Of a stretch of DNA of 64,000 nucleotides, positions 18,002 to 27,500 are shown one piece after another; the first letter of the stretch is position 1; each line of letters starts with the position of its first letter. This DNA is from Planctomycetaceae bacterium (lineage in GTDB: Bacteria > Planctomycetota > Planctomycetia > Planctomycetales > Planctomycetaceae), in the NCBI GenBank assembly GCA_021732995.1, contig JAKFWA010000007.1, positions 1 through 64,000 of the forward strand, given 5' to 3'. The position numbers and the translations under genes are program-made. A model generated the notes under the pieces. The model saw only the letters and a program-made list of their open reading frames with translations. It was not told the DNA's origin and ran no database searches.

Positions 18002-21000
18002 ATGATTGGCAATGATCGTTCGCGGCGCAATGGCCGCTGTCGTCTCTGGTGTTGGCTGACGCTGGTGGCTGTCGTAGGCAGCCTGTTGTCCGGCTCCGCA
18101 ACCTGGGCTCAGGAAGAAGCGAAGCCGGAAGTCAAACCGGCCGAGGCGAAGCCTGACACTCCGGCGGATAAAGCGGCGGGGAAAGAATCTCCGATCGAGA
18201 AGCTGATCTATCTGCCCTACCGCAGCTTGAAGGAAGTCTTTGAGCAGCAGGGTTCGACGGTCTTCATGCCGTACGCCGAGTACCTGAAGCAGTTCGGCAA
18301 GCCTAAGGCGTCCGAGAAGCCGGCGGTCGAAGCCGTGATCACCGAAGCTCAGTACGTGGGCCGCGTCGACAAGTCGCTGCTGCGCGTAAATGCGAAGCTG
18401 ACGGTGAAAGTGCTGGGCCAGCCGTGGGTGGAAGTTCCGGTGAAGTTCGGAGCAGCCGCGGTCGGCAAACTCACATCGAACAAAGAGGGCGACGTTCTGC
18501 TGAAGGGCACTGGCAACGGCACTTACGCTCTGCTGTTCGGTTCGCCCGGTGAGCATCAGGTGGAACTGGAACTCGCCGCGCCGATTCAGACGTCTCCCGA
18601 TGGTCGTCGCGCGGACTTTGAAGTGCCGCCAGTGGCTGTGACCACATTTGAACTGGCTGTGCCCGAAGCGGATCAGACGGTTGAGCTGACTCCGAAGATG
18701 GTGGCTCTGCCCGTGGAAGCTCAGGGCAAAGAGACTCGTGTGAAGGCCAACCTGGGTTCGACGACAACGATCTCAGCGAGCTGGCATCCGCGCACGAGTT
18801 CCAAGCCGGAAATGGATCTGCTGGCGGCGGTGACCAACCTGCAGCGCGTCACGTTCCGCGATGGGCTGGTGCATACGGACGCATGGCTGAGTTACGAAGT
18901 GCTGCGCGGCGAGATGACTGAAGTGTCGATCGCCGTGCCGGTTGGTCAGCGCGTGCTGGGAGTGACTTCAACGGACGCTAAGGTGCGTTCGTGGAAAGCG
19001 GAACCGGGTGCGAAGCATCAGACGGTGAAGGTGGAGTTCCTCAGCCCGGCTACCGGGCGAGTGACTCTGGAAGTGCATACCGAGCGTGAGTTCACGGTTG
19101 ATGCTGTGCCGGTGCTCGGGAAGTCAGAGGATGGCACCATTCTGGGTGTGCATGCCGTTCAGGCGGTGCGTGAGTCCGGCCAGATCGTGGTGGTCGGCAG
19201 CCCGGATCTGACGCTCTCGTTCTCGCAATTGGCGGGTCTGTCGCGCATCGATGATGCGGAAGTCGACGCGAAGCTCAAGCAGCCTGGAGCTGTGGCCTAC
19301 AAGTTCTACAGCACGAACACGGCTCTGAGTGTCGTCGCCAAGTCGGCGGAACCCCGGCTGGTGGTGAATGCCTCCAGCTATCAGTTCGAGATCCATGACG
19401 ACGAGATCCGGCTCACGGCGACGCTGCCTTATCAGGTCGATCGTGCAGGCGTGTTTGAATTGAAGTTCACGCTGCCGGATCATCTGCTGGTTGACGAGGT
19501 GCATTGCCACAACGCTCAAGGTCAGGAACTGGTTCGCGAGTTCCATATTGAAGGTGAGAACCCGCGCGTGCTGCGGGTTCCTCTAAGCAACCGCACGGCT
19601 GCGGCGGATCATCTGACAGTGCAACTGCGGGCGCATCTGAAGTTCGAAGAAGCGACCGAGATGGTGGAACTGACGATGCCGCTGCCCGAGCCGCAAGGGC
19701 TCGAACGCGAGACTGGCAACGTGGTGGTCTCGGCGGCTGAGTCCGTGGAGGTCATTACGGACTCGACGGGCGTGGTGGGTGCTCAACCGCTGCCGCTGAA
19801 TGCCAGCGCCGCGCAGGTGGCCGCGGGTTTGCGGGTCGCTTCGATGTACTCGTTCAACCGTCGTCCGGTGACGATCCCGGTGAAGACGGTTCGCAAGCCG
19901 ACGCGTCTGACAGCAACGGTGGCGACGAGTATCAACGTCAAGGAGGAGACGACCGAAGTTGTCTCCGAATTGAAGTATCATGTGGAGTACGCCGGACTCG
20001 ATACGTTCCGGTTCTCAGTGCCTGAGAGCGTCGCCGGTGATCTGCAGATTGTTTCGCTGGAGTCCGCGCCGCTGCCGTCCATCAAGCAGAAGGTGAAGGC
20101 GGATAAGGCCGAAGATGGCTGGATCACCTGGACGATCACGCTGCAGCGAGAAATCACCGGGCCGTATCGGTTCCGGTTGTCTTACGACATGAAGCCGAAG
20201 GAACTCGGTGAAGGCGGCAAGCCTGAAGAGCGCGCGAAGCAGTCGGTCGTGCAGGTCGTGCGCGTGCTGGGCCTCGACGGCAGCGATGCGAAGAAACGCG
20301 AAGTGGCGTTGTCGTCGGTGACGGGCGAGATCGCGATTGATAAAGCCCGCGTGCTGGCGATTGATGCCGAGAAGCTCGACGACAGTGTGGAAGCGATTGA
20401 CGTGCGCGAACTGTCGCTGCTGCCGAAGACGGGAGCGCAGGCTTATCGCTACTTCAAGCAGCCTGCCGCGGTGAAGATCGAAGCCCGCAAGTATGAGATT
20501 CAGGAAGTCGTCGAAACCGTCGTGATGCGCGGGCTCGTCGAAGTTGTGACTCGCAAGGACACGCTGGCGGCGTATCGCTGCCGTTACTGGCTGAAGTCGA
20601 GCGAACGGCAGCGGCTGCGGATTGATCTGCCGAAGGGCGCGGATGTGCTGGGCGTGTTCGTGGACGGCAAGCAGGTCAGTCCCGAACGCAATACGGCTCT
20701 GCGTAAGGATGAAGAGAAGGACTTGTGGGATTCGTACTTCATCAACGTGTCGCGCACGAAGCCGTCCGATGAACCGTTCTCGCTGGGCATTCAGATGCAG
20801 GTGACGGTGGGCGGGCAGCGTGTTCCGTTTGAAAGCAATGGTGGGTCGCTGATGCTGCGATTGCCGCAGGTTGGTGGCTTGGGAGCGGTGGGTGTGGCCA
20901 CACAGCAACTGCAGACCGTGGTGTGGGTGCCCGAGCGATATGACATCGTCGGCGAGCCCGAGAAGTTTGTCAGCGAATCGAAGCTCACGCTGTTCGATGC

Positions 21001-21517
21001 ACTGTTCGTGAGGAAGTATCGCCCGACGGACTCGTTCGATTGCGATTCGTGGGTGAATGTGCAGATCACGGGCATCATTGATTTCCCGACGGAAGGCAAT
21101 CGCTATCGCTACAGCAATCTGGGTGGCGCGCAGTCGATCACGATCACGTGGGCCAGCCGTTCGTTCTATCGCTGGCTGCTCAGTGGTTCGCTGGTGGTCT
21201 TCGCGCTGCTGCTGCGACGTATCTCCTGGGAGAACAAGTTGCTGCTGTTGCTACTCGGTCTCACTGCGGCGTCGCTGTTCGGACTCAGTCATCCGGGCTG
21301 GGTGGCCGAGATCGTCGGCGTCGCCCGGCTGGGTATTGCGATCCTGCTGGGCATCTGGATTCTGGATGGTTTGTTCTCACTGCGTTTGAGTTCGGCGGTG
21401 GTCGTGCCGCCTCATCCGACAACGGAAACGCGTGTCCGACTGGCGACAGGGACGAACGTGCCCGCCGCCGTGCCGCCGCCGGGCGTGTTCGATGACTTCT
21501 CGAAGACGAAGAAATAA
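18002..21517 (+). CDS. Giant exported membrane protein, one copy of repeated module
   Basis: A 1171-aa protein with a signal peptide (LTLVAVVGSLLSGSATWAQ, ~18-36), about 1000 residues of predominantly beta-strand sequence, and a C-terminal membrane region (~1055-1130) with about three helices (LLSGSLVVFALLLRR, LLLLLLGLTAASLFG, LGIAILLGIWILDG). The module begins with IYLPYRSLKEVFEQQGSTVF, then Y-x3-V and W-V-E-V-P-V strands, and GEHQVELELAAP. It ends with GVFVDGKQVSPERN. This architecture recurs twice in the next gene. I infer an envelope-anchored, periplasm-facing scaffold or adhesin; no enzyme motif is seen. The next gene starts 57 bp downstream, so they are probably co-transcribed. Confidence 0.7.
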   Translation: MIGNDRSRRNGRCRLWCWLTLVAVVGSLLSGSATWAQEEAKPEVKPAEAKPDTPADKAAGKESPIEKLIYLPYRSLKEVFEQQGSTVFMPYAEYLKQFGKPKASEKPAVEAVITEAQYVGRVDKSLLRVNAKLTVKVLGQPWVEVPVKFGAAAVGKLTSNKEGDVLLKGTGNGTYALLFGSPGEHQVELELAAPIQTSPDGRRADFEVPPVAVTTFELAVPEADQTVELTPKMVALPVEAQGKETRVKANLGSTTTISASWHPRTSSKPEMDLLAAVTNLQRVTFRDGLVHTDAWLSYEVLRGEMTEVSIAVPVGQRVLGVTSTDAKVRSWKAEPGAKHQTVKVEFLSPATGRVTLEVHTEREFTVDAVPVLGKSEDGTILGVHAVQAVRESGQIVVVGSPDLTLSFSQLAGLSRIDDAEVDAKLKQPGAVAYKFYSTNTALSVVAKSAEPRLVVNASSYQFEIHDDEIRLTATLPYQVDRAGVFELKFTLPDHLLVDEVHCHNAQGQELVREFHIEGENPRVLRVPLSNRTAAADHLTVQLRAHLKFEEATEMVELTMPLPEPQGLERETGNVVVSAAESVEVITDSTGVVGAQPLPLNASAAQVAAGLRVASMYSFNRRPVTIPVKTVRKPTRLTATVATSINVKEETTEVVSELKYHVEYAGLDTFRFSVPESVAGDLQIVSLESAPLPSIKQKVKADKAEDGWITWTITLQREITGPYRFRLSYDMKPKELGEGGKPEERAKQSVVQVVRVLGLDGSDAKKREVALSSVTGEIAIDKARVLAIDAEKLDDSVEAIDVRELSLLPKTGAQAYRYFKQPAAVKIEARKYEIQEVVETVVMRGLVEVVTRKDTLAAYRCRYWLKSSERQRLRIDLPKGADVLGVFVDGKQVSPERNTALRKDEEKDLWDSYFINVSRTKPSDEPFSLGIQMQVTVGGQRVPFESNGGSLMLRLPQVGGLGAVGVATQQLQTVVWVPERYDIVGEPEKFVSESKLTLFDALFVRKYRPTDSFDCDSWVNVQITGIIDFPTEGNRYRYSNLGGAQSITITWASRSFYRWLLSGSLVVFALLLRRISWENKLLLLLLGLTAASLFGLSHPGWVAEIVGVARLGIAILLGIWILDGLFSLRLSSAVVVPPHPTTETRVRLATGTNVPAAVPPPGVFDDFSKTKK

Positions 21518-21574
21518 GTCGGCAGTCTGACGGCGCGTTCGCGGTTCAAATCATTCACTCAGAGTCATCAAGTC

Positions 21575-24500
21575 ATGTCCCGGCTCATTCCTAAAACCTC
21601 AGCAGCATGGTTCAGGCTCGCGATCATCGCCTGCCTGAGCTGGTGCAGCTTGAGTCTCTCCGTCGCTCAGGATCGGGCGGCGGAACTTAAAGCCGCTCTG
21701 CAGCGTGAAGCCTTCATTCCGCTGGAAGACCTCGATCTGGTGGTCGCTCGTGACCAGACGGGCGTGTTGCTCAAGCGCGCGGACTTTGAGGAACTCGTCG
21801 CGGCTGCCAAGCAAAACGGTGCCGGGAACAAAAAGACTCCGGGAGCGATCGTGCTGTCGTCGGCTGAGTATCAAGCTCAGGTCGACGGTGACTTTCTGGT
21901 ATTTGATGCGACGATCGTCTGGCAGCAGTTCAAAGCCGGCTGGGTGGACCTGCCGCTGCCGTTCGACAACCTGTCGGTGCTCGAAGCGACCGTCGATGGT
22001 CAGCCCGCGAAGCTCGGTCGCCGCATGGTCACGGAAGTGCCCGCGCCGGCTCAAGCGCAACCAAATCAGAAGGCCGCTGCTCCTCAACCGCGCATCCGTC
22101 GCGAGATTGTGTTGTTCAACGACAAGCCGGGACGCGGGGAATTGAAGCTCAAGCTGGCAACTCCGCTGGAGTCTGTCGGCAGTGACAAGTCGGCTCGTTT
22201 CGTTCTGACGAATGCTCCGGCATCGACCCTGCAAGTCGCTGTTGCAGCGGGACGTCATCTGCGCTGGCACGGTCGGCAACTCGAACGTCCGGCAGCGAAC
22301 GATCAACCCGCGACCTATCGCCTGCCAGTCGGCGGCAACGAGTATCAACTGTTGCTCTTCACTTCAGATCGCAGTCAGCAGGCGACCGATTCGCTGACGT
22401 TCGCGACAACGGGTTACGGAGTGCAGGTTGCTCCCGGCGAAGTGAGCTGGAAGGCGCTCACGAAGCTGCAGGTGTATGGCACGCCGCTGACGAAGCTGGT
22501 CTGCACAGTGCCGCGTTCGCTGGAGATCACGGACGTTTCCGCAACCGGTCTGGAAGCGTGGGAGTTGGCGGACAATCCGGCGGACGCTCAGACGACGTTA
22601 ATCACGCTGAGCTTCCGGCAGCCGATTGATACCGAACGCGAGATCCTCTTCACCGGCGTGATGGCGGCCCCGGTTGCTCAAAGCTGGACTGTTCCGCAAC
22701 TGACGATCCGGCAGGTGACATCGCACATTGGTCGAGTTGTCGTGAGGCACGGTGCGGGCGTGCGAGTGCGCGTGCTGGAAGCCATCGGCGTACGGTCCGC
22801 GAAGTCGGATGGCAAGGAAGCGGGCACGCTGACTTATGACGTCTGGCGCGAAGCCTTCCGGCTGGCGTTTGAAACTCAGACGCATCAGCGCGAAGTGCTG
22901 GCGCAGGTCAAAACGACGCTGCAACTGACGCAGTCGGGCGTGAAGCTCAACGGCGCCGTGAGTCTGGCCACTCTGTTCGCGCCGCTGTTCGAAGTGGAGC
23001 TGGGTCTGTCGAACGAATGGACGATCGAGCAAATCCTGGTCGGTAATCAGGAAGTCGACTGGCAGGTCTTCGATAAGGACGATGGCACGCGCGAATACCG
23101 CATCAAGCTGAAGCAGCCGTTGAAGCCGGGTGAGGGTTTGGGGCTGGCCATCACGGCGGATCGTCAAACGGAAAACTGGCCGGTGGAAGCTGAGCCGGTG
23201 GACTTCGCTCTGCCGAGCTTTCTGGTGCCGCAGGCCGCGGCCGTGGAAGGCACGCTGGTGGTCTCGGCGGAAGAGGACCTGGACCTGGTCGTCGAAGAGA
23301 TGGAGGGCCTGGACCCGACCTCAACCGGCACAGCGGGCGAACGTCTGGCGTTCGCGTTTGAGGACACCGCCTATCGCGGACAACTGAAGGTGACCCGCAA
23401 GGCGACGCGCGTGTCGGCTGAGACGATGACCTTCGCGCGGCTGGATCGCGAAGTGTTCGCGGCTCACCTGGAAGCCAAGCTGGAAATCATCGGCGGCGGA
23501 CTGCGCGAGATTGAAGTCTCGTTGCCCGAATCTGCTGGCAGCGACCTGCGTTTCTCCGCGCTGGGCACCGAGGCACGCATCATCGAGCAGGTGGCGGCGG
23601 ATCCTGCGGAAAGCAAGCGGCTGTGGAAGCTGCGGTTCGATCGTCGGGTTCACGGCCAACTGGTGCTGGTGGTCGATGTGGCTGTGAACCGCGGCGCGGA
23701 AACTCAATTCGTCACGCCGGTGCTGGCCATCCCGTCCGCCGAGCGGACCAGTGGTTATCTCGCCATCGAAGGCGCGACCGATCATCAACTGGGTATTACC
23801 GCGATCGACGCGCAGCGCAAGACGCTGAGTGAGATCGATCCAATCGACTTGCCGGACTCGGAATCTGGACACGTGCCGCAGCAACGGCTGGTCGCCGCGT
23901 ACCGCTTCACGGCGCCGGGTTACACGGTGACGTTGACCGAAGAACGGTTTGATCGCATCGCCGTACCGACGTCGGTTTGTTACCGCGCCGATCTGGAATC
24001 GGTGCTCAGCCGCACGGGCGAAGTGCAGCACCGCGCGTCGTTTGAAATCGTCGCGGTCGGGGCTCAGGCGTTGAGGCTCAAGGACTCGCAGCGGCAGCTC
24101 TGGGCCGTGCTGGTCGATGGGCAGCCGGTCGAAGTGCGGGTCAACAAAGTCGGCACCGAGACCACTTATCTCTTGCCGTTGCCGCAAGGCGGAGCCGCCG
24201 ACGCCAAGCGCGATGTGAAGCTGTTCTATCGCAGCTATGAGCAGCCTCTGAAGACGACCGAACGGCTGCGAGCCTACGTTCCTGAACTGTCGGTCGTGCA
24301 GAGCGATGGCACCGAACAGCCGCTGGCGATTCTCAGCCAGAACTGGCGCGTGCACTATCCGTCCGAGACCCTGCTGACCAGCAGCGCTGGCGCGTTTGAA
24401 CCTGTCGATGACCTGGATACGTCCAGCGTGCTGGGCGAACTTCGCCGCAGCTTTCAGGAAGTGCAATTGCAGGATCTGTATCGGAACGGCGTCGCAGTGG

Positions 24501-27500
24501 TGGTGACCATCATTGTTGTGGTCATCGGAACGCTGCTGGTGAAACGCCGAGGCGTCGGAGAACTCATCGGTGCTCTGGCGATGATCGGCGTTCTGGCGTT
24601 CCTGGCGGCTTTGCTGATGCCAGCTACTCAACAGGCGCGGTACGCAACGCTCTCATCCCCAACAACAGCCGCGGCTCCGGCGAATGGATTCCACTACCCT
24701 ACGAATCGGGCCCTCACAGAAAGAGACAACTGGGGACGAAACGGGACGGTTATCGGATTAGCTCCTCAGGATGGGCGTGGAGTGGCAGCGGAATCCGCAC
24801 CGATGGCTGGCGAGGGCTTGCCCGCTCCGACGGTGATGCCCCCCCCAATGGCTCCACAAGCTGCGCCGGCGGAAGAACCGAAAGATGCTGCGCCGGGGAG
24901 GAAGGATCCGGCGAAGCCTCAAAATGACTCGCTCCTATCACAGACAGAAATGAAGGGGGAACAACCCGAGCAAATGCTGAGCGCGGAACTAAAAGATGAT
25001 ATCGAACAGATGAAGCGTGGTGCCGGTGCCGGTATGCCCGCAGACGCGCTGGCGATTCCAGCCCCGAGAGTGCCACCTGCGATTACGTCGGGCAAGGGCG
25101 GGCTGTTGTCGCTGTCGCTTGCGCTGGAGGTCCCGCAGGGATCTCAATCGAAGCAATTCCATTACTCGGGCAATCGCGATGCTTCGCAGGGGGCCGGTCT
25201 GGACGTGCAATGGCAGGACGTCGCGGGCGGTGACGCCAGTCGGCTGGCACTGGTCGCGGTGATCGCACTGCTGTCGTGGTTAATGATCCGGATCTCACGA
25301 CGCTGGCGAGGCATCATCGCTGCTATCGGTGTCACGGTGCCGCTGGGACTGGTGTCGGTCATGCCGGCACAGTGGCATCCGATTCTGGATGGCGTCTTCC
25401 TGGGATCGCTGGTCGCTCTGGCGTTGTGGGCGGTGCGCGGCTTCATCCGCAAGGTCCGCACGCTGGGAGACATCGTCACGGTGTCTGATATCAATGGCGT
25501 AGCTCGTTCGACTCCGGCTCTGTTGCTGGCCGCGACGCTGTGCTGGCAGGGCATGAGCGGCCATGTGCTGGCTCAACCCAAGCCCAACGCCAACCCGACT
25601 GCGCCGATGGCTGACGCAGCCGCAGTGCCGCCTGCTGCGCCAACTCACAGCATCGTCTTCCCCTACACTGATCCGAAGCACCCGCTGCAGGCCGAACAGG
25701 TTCTGCTGTCGCGTGAGCTGTTTGTGGAGCTGTGGAATCAAGCTCACCCGGCGGACCGCATCACGCCGCCTACCGGTCTGGGCGGAATGGCCTCGGCCGT
25801 GCGTTACGAGGGCGAGATCACGCAGAACAAAGGTGCGGACGGCACGACCTCCATCGCCACTGTGACCGCGACCGTCATCGTGCACAGCTTCGGCGACGAG
25901 CAGGTGATTGTGCCGCTGCCGATCGGGGCGATCGCGATCAACTCCGCGAAGCTCGACGGTGAACCCGCCGCGCTGCGTGTCCGCAAGCAGGGCAAACAAA
26001 CGGTGCTGGACATCGTGCTGGCCAAGGCAGGAACTCATCGGCTGGAACTCAGCTTCGCGGTGCCTGCTCAACAGGAAGGCGGAGTTGGTCAGTTCACGCT
26101 GCCGCTGCTGCCGATTCCAGCGGGAGAAGTTGTCTTCAAGCTGCCTCAGAAAGATCTCGTCGCTCGGGTGAATGGTTCCACGAGTGCCTATCGGCGCGTG
26201 GAGAAAGACGGCGCGGCCTACATCGCCGTGCCCGTGGGTGATACTCCCGCGCTGACCGTGGCCTGGCGACCGCCACAAGATCAAGCCGCTGTCGGCGCGA
26301 TCGTGAACGTGGATTCGCAGACATCGATCGTGGTGGACGACACCGGCCTGAAGCACTTTTCGAAGATGCGATTCGTTGTCCCGCAAGGTTCGCTGGCCGA
26401 TATCGCGTTCGACCTGCCGAAGACGCTGCTGGTGCGGAAAGTTTCCGGAGCGTACCTCGCTGGCTGGGAACTGAAGGACGCCGAAGGCAACGCCGCCGGA
26501 CGCCGGTTGCGAGTCTTCTTCAATCCGCCCATCAAGGATGTGGCCGAGCTGAGCTTTGAACTGTTTCAGGACGTGCGCGTGGGTGAAGAACCCGCCGCCG
26601 TGACGCTGACCACTCTGCAGCCGCTGGACATCACTCGCGAAAACGGTCTGGTGATGCTGCATGCCGGTGACGACTACTCGTTCCGGGCTCAGCAGGTCAC
26701 CGGTGCCCGGCAGGTGGAAGTTGGTGCGGCCCGCCATCCCGGTATCGGCGAGCCCGCCCGATTGGGGTTTGCTTATACCTCGCGACCCATGAACCTCAAT
26801 GTGCAGGTCGTGCGACAAGCGGCGGAAGCGGTCGCGAAGACTCAGCACGTGATGCAGGTCGGTCGCCGGCGCGTGCAGGTGGCGACTCGCATGGATCTGG
26901 ATCTGCGCCGCGTGGCGCGGCCGTCGTTGTCCATCAAGCTGTCGGACGCCTACCGCCTGAACGACGTTAACGCGACGTCGATGTCGGACTGGTACGTCAC
27001 CGCGAGTGATGGCACCAATCCGCGCACTCTGACCATTGAATTCAAGCAACCCATCAGCGGCAACGTGCAGGTCGTGCTGCAGGGTCACACGCTGAAGGGA
27101 CCGCAGGACCTCGTGGCGGAAATGCTGTTCCCGCAGCCGCTGGAAGTCAGCAAGCAGACGACGTCGGTCGGAGTGTGGTTCGAAGCGGGCTACAACGCGA
27201 CACCCACCAGCACCACCGGCTGGAAGACCATCGGCTCGAATCAACTGTCGGCCGAAATGCAGGCCAAGCAACCCACGCCAGCTCCGTTCGCGTTCAGCAC
27301 CGATGCGACCGACGTGCCGATGCTGGGTTTTGACATCGTCAGCGCGCAGCCGCGACTGTCGGCGGACGCGGTGGTGATTGCGTCTGTGACCGATACGTCG
27401 CTGGACTATTCCATCGCTATGAAGTGGAAGATCGTCGGAGCCGCGGCGGACACGCTCATCTTCACGACTCCAGCCAGCCTGAAGGATCGACTGGTTGTGA

